NCBI RefSeq assembly: GCF_002646595.1
Contig: NZ_PDUD01000017.1
Coordinates: 1-64,000, forward strand
DNA from: Flavilitoribacter nigricans DSM 23189 = NBRC 102662
Lineage (GTDB): Bacteria; Bacteroidota; Bacteroidia; Chitinophagales; Saprospiraceae
Length of the DNA stretch: 64,000 nucleotides
Direction of reading: 5' to 3'
The notes beneath the pieces were generated by a model that saw nothing but the letters and a program-made list of their open reading frames with translations, did not search any database and had not been told where the DNA came from. The position numbers and the translations under genes were made by a program. This document shows, one piece after another, positions 9,541 through 18,518 of the stretch. Within the stretch, counting starts at the first letter, position 1. Every line of letters starts with the position of its first letter.

Positions 9541-11466
9541 TTATTTATTTCCATCTACACTGTCATTCACATCGCCGAGCTTAATGGCCAGTACCTGTAC
9601 ATCCTGCAGATCGGCTATATTGCCGGAACTGATACTCACCGGTGGCGCCGGATTCCAGGGGTCTTCCGGATCGGAAAAGCTGAAATCGTCGGGCAGGAAA
9701 GTCCAGGACCGGATACCCGGACCAAATTCCGTTTCGATCGCCAGGATGACCCGTCGCATAGCGATAATATCCAAAGCGCTGATACTACCCGAAAGATTGA
9801 CATCCGCCGCCAGCAGGCGATAGGGGCCCGTGAGGTCGGTCAGACTGAGAATATGCCGCTGGATGGCGATGATATCCGCTCCGCTCACGCCGTTGCTCGC
9901 GGTAGTATTTTTACTGAAACTTAGGGTGTAAGTATTAGCCGCTCCGACATTGTTAAAGATAAAGGTACCGTCTGCAGCCGAGGTCACTTTCAGACTGTTG
10001 CCGTCCAGGTCCAGGGTCACCTCTACCCCACCGACCGGCGTCTTTTCGAAATAGGTCAGTATCGTACCGGTGACTACCTGCGGTTGGGAGTCGGCCAGTC
10101 CGCCCAACTCCATCGCATCGGTCCCGAGCGGGTCCAGCCAGTCCATCAGCCGGGTATCGGGCGTGCCACCGCCGGTCCAGGCCAGACCGAGCCGACCGAA
10201 CCAGGCCTGGCTGAATTCGCAGCCTTCCAGATCCGGATTCCCTCCGTTGAGGTGGCCCACCATTTGTCCCTTTTTATTGAGCAGAGCCGCACCGGAAGAG
10301 CCCACTTCGTAATTGCCCTCCGTGAAATCGACATCGTAGTGATGATCCCGCGGGGTGGTGACATCATTGTTCCAAAATATCGGCCCTCCGAAAATAGATC
10401 CCTGGATCGTGGAGCGGGAAATTTTCTGCACATCGCCCCGGGGATGGTGGAACATATAGCTGGTATCCGGCGGTGGTGCCTGCCGGTTCCAGCCCAGATA
10501 ATGGGGCGAAAAGTTGGAAGGTACCTCCTGATCCAGTTCCAGCAACAGGAAATCGTTTTCCCGTCGTCCGGCCCGGAAGGTACTACCCGTCAGCGAATAA
10601 TACAGCGGCTCGTTCACCGCCGGAGCGCATCCGGCTACCCGGTACTGGAAATCGAATCGCCACAGACCAAAGATCGGCGTGTAACCGTCCATGCAGTGGA
10701 AGCCGGTATAGATATAAGGTGTGCCATCCTCAGCCGTATTGTTGATCAGGTTCCCGGTACAATAGCCGGAACCTTCCTCCACCACCACGATGATCCGGCA
10801 ACTACTGCCTTTCAGGTCGGCAACAGGATCAGCCAGTTCACAATCCGCCCCGATATGACAATCCAGTGATGCCCCGAAACCAAAATCGCGGCCGGCGGTC
10901 TGCTCCGAACGGGCCACCGGCTTGTAGGCGTGGTCGATCCGGTCGATCCGGAAATACCCCTGCCCGCGCACGGCGGCCGGTTCCAGGTATTCGATCACGG
11001 CCTCATCGCCGTAGAGCAGCCCGGTCATCAGTCGGCCTTCAGCGGTGATGTCCGCCGCAGTGTACGGCCCCAGCACCTGTTGCCCGTCGGGTGCATACAT
11101 GTACAGTTCCGCGCCGGCCGGCAGGGAAAGGTCCCGGTAGAAGGCGATCAGGGCTTTGGCCGCGCGGCTCCGTACGTAGAGCCGCCAGACCCGGTCGCCG
11201 TTGGGCAGATCGGTCCAGGTACCGGCATTATCCGGCCTGAAATCTACCGCCAGGGGGGCAGCAAAGCGGATGCCCGGCCCCTGAGCGTCCTCGTCCAGTA
11301 CCTTTTGCAGGTCCAGATCCGGCAGCGATCTTCGCTGGTCCTGTAGATCGGGAAATAAATTTTGTTTCTCGGATGTAAGTGAAGGAGGTGTTCCTCCGGT
11401 TGGGATCTGGGCCCGCAGCCCGATGGCGCTCAGTAGCAGCAGTGCCAGAAGTGTCGTTATTCTCAT
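9541..11466 (-). CDS. Secreted trypsin-fold (lysyl endopeptidase-like) protease with C-terminal dockerin-like module
   Basis: This 641-residue exported protein has a signal peptide (1-19). Residues about 190-440 form an S1-type serine protease related to lysyl endopeptidases: the triad is H257 in GFHCMDG, D305 in ENDFLLLELD, and S391 in GSSGAALL, and several cysteines (C209, C223, C236, C258) fit disulfides of that group. Residues 464-520 look like a carboxypeptidase-regulatory beta domain. Residues 525-580 hold two dockerin-like calcium repeats (GVSGADIIAIQRHIL and DVNLSGSISALDIIAMRR), and the protein ends LGDVNDSVDGNK. No type IX secretion sorting tail is seen. It likely degrades external protein. 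Confidence 0.82.
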   Translation of the reverse strand: MRITTLLALLLLSAIGLRAQIPTGGTPPSLTSEKQNLFPDLQDQRRSLPDLDLQKVLDEDAQGPGIRFAAPLAVDFRPDNAGTWTDLPNGDRVWRLYVRSRAAKALIAFYRDLSLPAGAELYMYAPDGQQVLGPYTAADITAEGRLMTGLLYGDEAVIEYLEPAAVRGQGYFRIDRIDHAYKPVARSEQTAGRDFGFGASLDCHIGADCELADPVADLKGSSCRIIVVVEEGSGYCTGNLINNTAEDGTPYIYTGFHCMDGYTPIFGLWRFDFQYRVAGCAPAVNEPLYYSLTGSTFRAGRRENDFLLLELDQEVPSNFSPHYLGWNRQAPPPDTSYMFHHPRGDVQKISRSTIQGSIFGGPIFWNNDVTTPRDHHYDVDFTEGNYEVGSSGAALLNKKGQMVGHLNGGNPDLEGCEFSQAWFGRLGLAWTGGGTPDTRLMDWLDPLGTDAMELGGLADSQPQVVTGTILTYFEKTPVGGVEVTLDLDGNSLKVTSAADGTFIFNNVGAANTYTLSFSKNTTASNGVSGADIIAIQRHILSLTDLTGPYRLLAADVNLSGSISALDIIAMRRVILAIETEFGPGIRSWTFLPDDFSFSDPEDPWNPAPPVSISSGNIADLQDVQVLAIKLGDVNDSVDGNK

Positions 11467-11498
11467 GGGATATACTTTGTTTTTGGGAAGAAGTCTCG

Positions 11499-11546
11499 CA
11501 AAATTAATTCCTTAAAGATAGAAACTGTAATTTTGGCGTCCAAAAT
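11499..11546. promoter_or_regulatory. Divergent promoter elements between protease and polX genes
   Basis: TAATTTTG occurs on the plus strand at 11528-11535 facing polX, and the same -7-like box occurs on the minus strand at 11499-11506 facing the protease gene. Neither has a well-placed TTG upstream. A short palindrome, ATTTTGG-CGT-CCAAAAT (11530-11546), overlaps the polX box and could be an operator or leader hairpin. Confidence 0.35.
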
Positions 11547-11560
11547 GATTTCAACACCGC

Positions 11561-13216
11561 ATGACCAATAAAGAAATTGCCAAAACATTCCAGCTCCTGG
11601 GCAACATTATGGAGCTGCACGGCGAGAATCCCTACAAGATCCGCTCTTACCAGAATGCCTACATCAACCTGAGAAAGCTGGACCGGCCGCTCAGCGAAAT
11701 GAGCGACGAGGAGATCGAAAGTCTCAAAGGAGTGGGAAAAGCCATCAGCGGAAAGATCCGTGAACTGCTGGATAACGGCAAAATGGCCACGCTGGAAAAA
11801 TACCGGGAGCAAACTCCGGAAGGCGTCGAAGAAATGCTCCACATCAAAGGTTTCGGCCCCAAAAAGATCCGGGTGATCTGGAAAGAACTGGGGGCGGAGA
11901 CCATCGGGGAACTGCTGTACGCCGTCAACGAAAATCGCCTGATCGAACTCAAGGGATTCGGTAAAAAAACCCAGGATCAACTCAAAGAACAACTCGAATA
12001 CTACCAGCGCACCAAACACCAGTTCCACTTCGCGGCCCTCGAAGCGGCGGGACGGGAACTGATCACCGACCTGCAAGCAGCCTTCCCGGATACCCGGTTG
12101 GAAACCTGCGGAGCCACCCGTCGTCACGCCAATGTACTGGACGCCATCAATATCCTGATCGGGACCGAAACCGATCTGACGGAGGGGCTGAAAAGTGCCG
12201 GGCTGGAAGCCATCCGGCAGGACGCCGGACATTACACGGCAACTACCGCAGCGGGCATTCCCGTGCGCATCTTCACCTGCGCCCCGGCAGCATTCGGCTC
12301 CAAATTATTCCGTTACACGGCATCCGACGATTTTCTGCAGGCTTTTGTTGAAGCTTTTCCCGGTCTGGATTTTAAGGGCTTGGCGGAAGAAACGGCGGTT
12401 TTCGAACGGGCCGGAATTCCCTACATCCAGCCGGAATTGCGGGAACAGGGCTGGGCGCTGGAACTGGCCAAAACGAACGAGCTGCCCGTGCTGGTGGAAG
12501 AACAGGATATCAAAGGCGTGGTACACAGCCACACCAAGTGGAGTGACGGTTTGCATACCTTAAGGGAGATGGTTGAATACGCCCGCGATCAGGGCTATGA
12601 CTACATCGCCATTACCGACCACTCGAAAGCGGCCTTTTACGCCAACGGCCTTCAGCCCGAGCGGGTACTGGCCCAGATGGCGGAGATCGATGCGCTGAAC
12701 CAGGAAATGGCCCCTTTCCGCATCTTTAAAGGCATTGAAAGTGATATTCTGAACGACGGCTCCCTGGATTATCCGGAGGAGATCCTGCAGCAATTCGATG
12801 TGATCATTGCTTCGGTCCACACCAATCTGCGGATGGATGAGGACAAAGCCACCCAGCGGCTGCTCACGGCGATCGAAAACCCGTATACTTCCATCCTGGG
12901 CCACCCGACCGGTCGTTTGCTGCTGTCCCGCAAAGGTTACCCGATTGACCACAAGGCCGTCATTGACGCCTGTGCCGCCAACGGTGTGGCCATTGAACTC
13001 AATGCCAACCCCTACCGTCTCGACCTGGACTGGACCTGGATCCCCTACGCGCTGGAAAAGGGCGTACCGATCAGTATCAATCCGGACGCCCACTCCCGGG
13101 AAGGGATCCACGACATTCATTACGGCGTACTATCGGCCCGGAAAGGCGGCCTGACGGCGGCGCAATGTCTGAACGCCCGCTCCGCGGAGGACTTTCTGGC
13201 CTATTGTAAGAAATAA
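11561..13216 (+). CDS. polX: PolX-family protein with intact PHP nuclease and degenerate polymerase site
   Basis: This 551-residue protein has the PolX layout: N-terminal 8-kDa-like and helix-hairpin-helix region (1-145, with GVGKAISGKI and GFGKKTQDQL), a palm region (about 155-300), and a C-terminal PHP domain (about 318-550). The PHP metal ligands are present: H322 and H324 in HSHTKWSDG, ITDHS, GIESDIL, IASVH and INPDAHS. In the palm, the motif that normally reads GS-x-RR...GD-x-D is CGATRR...LDAIN, which places A195 and N197 where the two catalytic aspartates belong, and the third Asp is replaced by R236. It should therefore act as a 3'-5' exonuclease or phosphatase, not a polymerase. Confidence 0.9.
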   Translation: MTNKEIAKTFQLLGNIMELHGENPYKIRSYQNAYINLRKLDRPLSEMSDEEIESLKGVGKAISGKIRELLDNGKMATLEKYREQTPEGVEEMLHIKGFGPKKIRVIWKELGAETIGELLYAVNENRLIELKGFGKKTQDQLKEQLEYYQRTKHQFHFAALEAAGRELITDLQAAFPDTRLETCGATRRHANVLDAINILIGTETDLTEGLKSAGLEAIRQDAGHYTATTAAGIPVRIFTCAPAAFGSKLFRYTASDDFLQAFVEAFPGLDFKGLAEETAVFERAGIPYIQPELREQGWALELAKTNELPVLVEEQDIKGVVHSHTKWSDGLHTLREMVEYARDQGYDYIAITDHSKAAFYANGLQPERVLAQMAEIDALNQEMAPFRIFKGIESDILNDGSLDYPEEILQQFDVIIASVHTNLRMDEDKATQRLLTAIENPYTSILGHPTGRLLLSRKGYPIDHKAVIDACAANGVAIELNANPYRLDLDWTWIPYALEKGVPISINPDAHSREGIHDIHYGVLSARKGGLTAAQCLNARSAEDFLAYCKK

Positions 13217-13275
13217 GCGTTAAAGGCCGGTATCCTCAGGATCATGACCGGTGGAATTTCCGGTATCGAAGGAAG

Positions 13276-13842
13276 CTATTCCACAATGATCGGAAATTCC
13301 AACGTCTCCACGTCTACGATCCCGCTACCACAGGGGTCGGCGGCCTCCTTATCCGGTTGGTGTCGCAGGGTGATTTGGAGCGTTCCGGTACCGACCTCGG
13401 TCGGATTAAAGAAGCTTTCACGACCGACCGGGTTCCCATTATCATCAAAATCCTGGATCAGGGGTGCGGGTACGATGCCGCTCGTAGCGAAGCAGATCTG
13501 GTGTTCTTTATCTTCATAACGGACCTGCCGGTTGATGCTGACGTCCCCTTCCGAGGCCAGGTCATCGTAAAACAATACCAGCAGACGATAAGCTTTTTCA
13601 ACTTCAAGTCGGATGGTATCCACGGTGGCGGGCACCGCTCCCGGACCGTCCGGGTCGAAGTATTCACCATTTACATTGGTGGCGGGAACTTCACTGTCGT
13701 GGAAGTTGAGATAGACGGTAGTAATGCGTTCGGGTTCGTTGACCGGCGTGTCCGCCGCTTCGCGTTTACAGGAGAGGAAAGTAAGCACGCCGCAGATCAG
13801 TAAAGTGATCGGAGCGTTTAGAGCGCTGAATCTGGTTTTCAT
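13276..13842 (-). CDS. Small lipoprotein of unknown function
   Basis: This 188-residue protein starts at 13842, giving a lipoprotein signal (ALNAPITLLICGVLTFLSC) with the acylated Cys followed by KREA. The rest is predicted to be a beta-rich extracytoplasmic domain with many Asp, Glu, Val and Thr residues and a YFDPDGPGAVPATVD segment. I do not recognise the family. It is convergent with polX (59 nt apart) and divergent from secDF. An upstream in-frame start at 13902 is less likely because it would bury the signal sequence. Confidence 0.65.
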   Translation of the reverse strand: MKTRFSALNAPITLLICGVLTFLSCKREAADTPVNEPERITTVYLNFHDSEVPATNVNGEYFDPDGPGAVPATVDTIRLEVEKAYRLLVLFYDDLASEGDVSINRQVRYEDKEHQICFATSGIVPAPLIQDFDDNGNPVGRESFFNPTEVGTGTLQITLRHQPDKEAADPCGSGIVDVETLEFPIIVE

Positions 13843-13948
13843 TTTGAGACTTAAAAGGTTAGGAAAGCGCAGTATCCCTCTTAAAATAAACAAAATTTGC
13901 ATTTTTTCAAAAAAGGGGTCGCAAATGCTATTAATATGGCAAAAGACG

Positions 13949-13956
13949 TATATTTG
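13949..13956 (+). promoter_or_regulatory. -7 element upstream of secDF
   Basis: TATATTTG matches the Bacteroidota -7 consensus TAnnTTTG exactly. No TTG is found at the ideal distance upstream. It lies 102 nt before the secDF start, implying a leader of about 95 nt. Confidence 0.45.
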
Positions 13957-14057
13957 CGAAGTTTTTCCAAGAGGGTATCAATGGATATCCATATTGGAAA
14001 GACGTGATTTATTTTTTAACGCTTTTTTTCTAATTTATTTAATTAATCTTTTGTGTT

Positions 14058-17000
14058 ATGCAAGGTAAAGGAGTTGTAAAATTCTTCCTTGTGGTAATGG
14101 CACTGGTAACATTAGTCCAGTATCTGTTTATACTTCCTACCCGAAAGGTGGAGAAGGCAGCGGATGCGTACGCAATGTCAGCGACCAATACCATTCAGGA
14201 TGAATCGGAACGACGGGCCGCTTACAAGACACAGTATTCGGAGTACCTCGACTCGATGTCTTCCGAAGAAATCTTTAAGATCCCGTTATTGAAGAGCTAC
14301 ACCTATCAGGAGCTCAAATCACAGCAATTGGCACTAGGCCTCGACCTTAAAGGAGGAATGAGTGTCGTCCTACAAGTAGATTTAAGGGAGTTTATTCGAT
14401 CCCTCGCCTCTAGTTCAAAAGATCCAACATTAGAAGAAGCGTTAGAAAATGCCGCACAGGCACAAAAAAGTACTGAATCTGATTTCGTAACCCTTTTCGC
14501 CGATGCCTGGCGGGACGCCGCTGCCGGTACAGACAAGAAGCTGGCGCCGATCTTCCAGCGCAACGAAGCACTGCGGGACGAGATCAATTACAATACAACC
14601 GATTCGGAAGTGATCGCCATCCTGCGCCAGAAGGCCGACGAGACGGTGGACCTCACTTTCAACCTGCTTAAAGAACGTATTGACCGGCTGGGGGTAGCTC
14701 AGCCCAACGTATCACTGGATAACGAACGTGACCTGATCCTGGTAGAACTGCCGGGTATTGATAACCCGGAACGCGCCCGTAGCTTCCTGTCGGCAACGGC
14801 AGAACTGGCGTTCTGGAACGTATACGGAATTGACGATGCTGCGCCCATGCAGGCGCTGGTAGACGCCAACACCAAACTGGCTGAAACCGAGGATGTGGAA
14901 CTGATCTCCCAAATGCAGTACGATACGATCTACGTAACGGACAGCCTGGGTAACGCAACCGCAGAGGTAGAAAGAATTGACTCTACTCCGGTGAGCAATC
15001 CGTTCAACCAGGGACCGCTGTTCGGCCTGCTGACGCCTAATACTTCCGGCCAGTACGGCCGTGCGGTACTGGCAACTGCTGAACGCAACAAGATGCGTCA
15101 GATCAATGAATACCTGGGCCGCGAAGATATTGCGGCGCTGTTCCCGACCGACATGAGATTCCTGTGGTCCAAAGACCCGATCAAACTGGAAGGTCAGGAA
15201 AGCGATCTCTACGAACTGTACGGTATCAAAGTAAGCCGGACCGGCGAAGCACCGCTGACCGGTGAGCACGTTACTACGGCTTCCGCCCAACCGGATCCGC
15301 AAACCAACCAGGTAGCGGTATCCCTGAAAATGGATAATACCGGTGCCCGTATCTGGGGTGACCTGACCACTCAGGCCGCTCAGGATCAGAACCGGGAGAT
15401 CGCCATCGTACTGGACGATCAGGTGGTATCCGCACCGCGGGTAATCAACCCGATCACGACGGGTGACTCACAGATCACCGGTGATTTCTCCATTCAGGAA
15501 GCTAATGACCTCGCCAATATCCTGCAGGTAGGACGCCTACCGGCCAAAACGCAGATCATCCAGGAATCCCTGGTTGGTCCGTCCCTCGGTCAGGATAACA
15601 TCAATAAAAGTATCACGGCCCTGCTGGTAGGTATTGCCCTGCTGCTGGCTTTCATGATCTTCTATTACGGTGGTGGTGGTGTCGTAGCGATCATCGCGCT
15701 GTTGCTGAACCTGTTCTTCGTATTCGGTGCCCTGGCCTCTATCGGTACGGTACTGACCCTGCCGGGTGTAGCCGGTGTGATCCTGACGATCGGTATGGCG
15801 GTGGACGCCAACGTGATCATCTTCGAACGGATCCGGGAAGAACTGCGGGAAGGCAAATCCATGATGATGGCGATCGGAGACGGTTTCAAGAACTCTTATT
15901 CGGCGATCATTGACGCCAACGTGACGACCATTCTTACCGCGATGGTACTGGCCTACTTCGGCCTCGGACCGATCAAAGGTTTCGCAGTGGTTCTGATCAT
16001 TGGTGTGCTTTCGTCGCTGTTTACTGCAGTTCTGGTAGGTCGCCTGATGATCGATAGCTGGACGAAGAGCGGTCGTACGATCTCCTTCTGGACCAAAGCT
16101 ACCGAGAACGCTTTCGCCAATATGAAAGTGGACTGGATGAGCAAGCGCCGGATCGCCTACATGATCAGTGGTACGGTGATCGTACTGGGTCTGATCGCCA
16201 TGATGACCCGTGGCTTCGATCTGGGTGTAGACTTCAAAGGTGGATACTCTTACAACGTGACCTTCGCCGAAGGCCAGGAAGTATCTTCCGACGAACTGCG
16301 CGACGCACTGACTCCGGTATTTGACGGACAGACACCAACTGTGAAAGCAGTTGATACCTATAATACTTACAACGTAATCACGGATTATCTGATCGGTGAA
16401 GAAGAGGTAGAAGGAGAAGATGCTTCTCCGGCCGACCGCGTCATGGAGCAACTCTATGCCGGTGTCAATTCCATCACCAGCGATAATCTGGTACTGGACA
16501 ACTTCAAGAACCCGGACGGAACCGGTACGCACGTTACCGCATCCACCAAAGTAGGTCCGACCATTGCGGATGATATCAAACGTAGTGCTTTCTACGCCGG
16601 TATCTTCGCACTGTTGCTGATCTTCCTGTACATCTTCCTGCGATTCAGCAAGTGGCAGTACAGTTTGGGTGCCGTTGCGGCCCTGTTCCACGATACCTTG
16701 ATCACCATGGGTATCTTCGCCATGTTCCACGGTATTTTCCCATTCTCTATGGAGATCGACCAGGCATTCATCGCGGCTATTCTGACGGTGATCGGTTACT
16801 CCATCAACGATACGGTGATCGTATTTGACCGTATCCGGGAATACCTGAATAACTACGCGAAGCAATCCAAAATGGCTACGATCAACGCCGCGATCAACAG
16901 CACGGTGAGCCGGACGGTTATCACCTCGCTGACTACCCTGTTCATGGTAGCAGTACTGTTCGTATTCGGTGGTAGCAGTATCAAAGGTTTTGCCTTTGCT

Positions 17001-17150
17001 ATTCTGATCGGTATCCTGGTGGGTACTTACTCTTCCATTTTTATCGCTACGCCGATCATGGCGGACCTTACCGGTGAGCTGGAAGCGAAAGAAAAGAAGA
17101 GCTCCGACAAGAAGGGCAGCTTTTCCAAAGCCGCTCAGGTAACGAAGTAA
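14058..17150 (+). CDS. secDF: Protein translocase subunit SecDF (fused)
   Basis: This 1030-residue inner-membrane protein fuses SecD (about 1-680) and SecF (about 690-1020), the usual form in Bacteroidota. SecD features are the first helix near residues 5-25, the motif LGLDLKGGMSV, a long periplasmic P1 region, and the transmembrane block with GMAVDANVIIFERIREEL. SecF repeats these with DLGVDFKGGYSY and GYSINDTVIVFDRIREYL. The protein uses the proton gradient to pull exported proteins across the membrane after SecA action. The C-terminus is Lys/Ser-rich (KKSSDKKGSFSK). It is transcribed alone and closed by a hairpin terminator. Confidence 0.97.
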   Translation: MQGKGVVKFFLVVMALVTLVQYLFILPTRKVEKAADAYAMSATNTIQDESERRAAYKTQYSEYLDSMSSEEIFKIPLLKSYTYQELKSQQLALGLDLKGGMSVVLQVDLREFIRSLASSSKDPTLEEALENAAQAQKSTESDFVTLFADAWRDAAAGTDKKLAPIFQRNEALRDEINYNTTDSEVIAILRQKADETVDLTFNLLKERIDRLGVAQPNVSLDNERDLILVELPGIDNPERARSFLSATAELAFWNVYGIDDAAPMQALVDANTKLAETEDVELISQMQYDTIYVTDSLGNATAEVERIDSTPVSNPFNQGPLFGLLTPNTSGQYGRAVLATAERNKMRQINEYLGREDIAALFPTDMRFLWSKDPIKLEGQESDLYELYGIKVSRTGEAPLTGEHVTTASAQPDPQTNQVAVSLKMDNTGARIWGDLTTQAAQDQNREIAIVLDDQVVSAPRVINPITTGDSQITGDFSIQEANDLANILQVGRLPAKTQIIQESLVGPSLGQDNINKSITALLVGIALLLAFMIFYYGGGGVVAIIALLLNLFFVFGALASIGTVLTLPGVAGVILTIGMAVDANVIIFERIREELREGKSMMMAIGDGFKNSYSAIIDANVTTILTAMVLAYFGLGPIKGFAVVLIIGVLSSLFTAVLVGRLMIDSWTKSGRTISFWTKATENAFANMKVDWMSKRRIAYMISGTVIVLGLIAMMTRGFDLGVDFKGGYSYNVTFAEGQEVSSDELRDALTPVFDGQTPTVKAVDTYNTYNVITDYLIGEEEVEGEDASPADRVMEQLYAGVNSITSDNLVLDNFKNPDGTGTHVTASTKVGPTIADDIKRSAFYAGIFALLLIFLYIFLRFSKWQYSLGAVAALFHDTLITMGIFAMFHGIFPFSMEIDQAFIAAILTVIGYSINDTVIVFDRIREYLNNYAKQSKMATINAAINSTVSRTVITSLTTLFMVAVLFVFGGSSIKGFAFAILIGILVGTYSSIFIATPIMADLTGELEAKEKKSSDKKGSFSKAAQVTK

Positions 17151-17196
17151 ACAGATCTACTACCTTAAGCTTTAGCTTAGGTAATACATAACCATT

Positions 17197-17240
17197 CATC
17201 CCGAATTTCGGCAGTGCTGAAATTCGGGATGTTTGTTTTG
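17197..17240 (+). terminator. Terminator of secDF
   Basis: A perfect 13-bp stem is formed by CATCCCGAATTTC (17197-17209) and GAAATTCGGGATG (17219-17231) with a 9-nt loop, followed by the T-rich run TTTGTTTTG. A second, weaker hairpin (TACCTTAAGC / GCTTAGGTA) precedes it. It sits between secDF and the convergent gene ending at 17257. Confidence 0.8.
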
Positions 17241-17256
17241 GGAATGCCCCATCCGG

Positions 17257-18432
17257 TCAACGGGTGGAAAACCGCACTTCATAATCCTCCAGTGGATATC
17301 CGAGCTCGTTCTTAAATCCCTTCCCCGTAACCTTAAAACCGTACCTTTTATCCGGTTCGAGTTTGATCTTCAGGCGGAACGACTTCATATCTTCGGAATA
17401 TCCAATGATATCTACCAAAGGAAAGGCGATCTGATCTTCCCGCAAAGGGGAAAAGGAACTGCCATGCATGGGTTGTTCAAAGTGTAAGGTGAGCTCGGTC
17501 AGTGAAGCATCTACTTCCCCGCAATCGTTAGGAAAAGGAGCGACATTTGCCACTCTGGGAGTAAGGAATTCATTAAACAGCTCGCTTTCCTTCATTAAGG
17601 TGAGGTAATCCGTATTGTTCAGTATTCGATTGATCGCCAGTTGCTTATCCGTATTTTTGGCATAAATTGAGGCCGCGATTTTGTACCCAACCCAATAGCC
17701 GATGTCCTTCGGGCGGTCCTCACTCCCGCTATTGTACAACCAGCCCGAGTAATCAAAGCGGTCCATTTCCTGCACAAATTCCCGCAGGAGCCTATCCTGG
17801 TGCTCTTCGCAGTAACGATATAAAGTCGGGTTGGCCAAGGTGCCCGTTATCAGTTCGGCCAAAAAGTCTGCGCTTCCTTCAACAATGGCCTGTTCGAGCA
17901 GGGTATACTGCCGGTCCAGGCGATTCTGCTGAAAATGAATACTCTCGTGAATAAGCAGGAAGGGTAAATTTGCGGCATCCTCCAGGCGTTCAACACCGAT
18001 GATCAGCCCACGATCGGAAGCGGTCCCTCCGGAATTGAAGCTACCGATAACGAAATATACAGGAGGGAATTGGACATATGGGTACCACTCCTTCAGCTTC
18101 TGGTAGTAAGGCAGCATGGTTTCCGGGGCAAAGGTAAAGTGGCGCATTTTAAGATAATCGGCTTTACGCTGACGCACTTTTTCCAACAGGTTTTCTGCAC
18201 TTACGATACGATTAGGAACGAAGTCCTGCAGGCCCGTGGTTCCGGAGTTGATATAGGTCTCGAACGGATTTTCATCCCTGATCTCCATAGCATCAAAAGC
18301 GGTCCAAAACCGGTGGAGGTCCTCCAGGATGAATTCGGCCCGGGCGGGATCCCTGGTAAACCCATTTTCCTGAGCGCATACGAATTCCAGGCTGATCCAG
18401 AAGATCAGTACATAAACTATTATTATTCTCAT
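17257..18432 (-). CDS. Exported zincin-type metalloprotein (DUF2268-like)
   Basis: This 391-residue protein has a signal peptide (1-20, ending FVCAQ). It contains the zinc-protease signature H162-E163-x-x-H166 (LLIHESIHFQQ) and a candidate third ligand E185 in VEGSADFLAE, an arrangement typical of DUF2268-like gluzincins. The C-terminal 90 residues (from about 300) look like an Ig-like domain with conserved LTLHFEQPM and YGFKVTGKGF. A role as a periplasmic or surface peptidase is likely from the motif, but no substrate is suggested. It is a single gene, with its start near the end of the GIN-domain operon on the same strand (86 nt from 18519). Confidence 0.72.
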   Translation of the reverse strand: MRIIIVYVLIFWISLEFVCAQENGFTRDPARAEFILEDLHRFWTAFDAMEIRDENPFETYINSGTTGLQDFVPNRIVSAENLLEKVRQRKADYLKMRHFTFAPETMLPYYQKLKEWYPYVQFPPVYFVIGSFNSGGTASDRGLIIGVERLEDAANLPFLLIHESIHFQQNRLDRQYTLLEQAIVEGSADFLAELITGTLANPTLYRYCEEHQDRLLREFVQEMDRFDYSGWLYNSGSEDRPKDIGYWVGYKIAASIYAKNTDKQLAINRILNNTDYLTLMKESELFNEFLTPRVANVAPFPNDCGEVDASLTELTLHFEQPMHGSSFSPLREDQIAFPLVDIIGYSEDMKSFRLKIKLEPDKRYGFKVTGKGFKNELGYPLEDYEVRFSTR

Positions 18433-18518
18433 TGAATTAGTGTGTAAAGTTAATGATGATACGGTCCCCTAGCAGGGGCGTATAGCGGTGATCGCCTACC
18501 TTCGAAAAGATACCGACT

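Noticed and set aside
15537-16865. A 442-codon open reading frame antisense to secDF.
   Set aside because: It lies wholly inside a well-identified gene, has no recognisable domain, and its His/Gln/Asp-rich composition is typical of antisense frames in G+C-balanced DNA.
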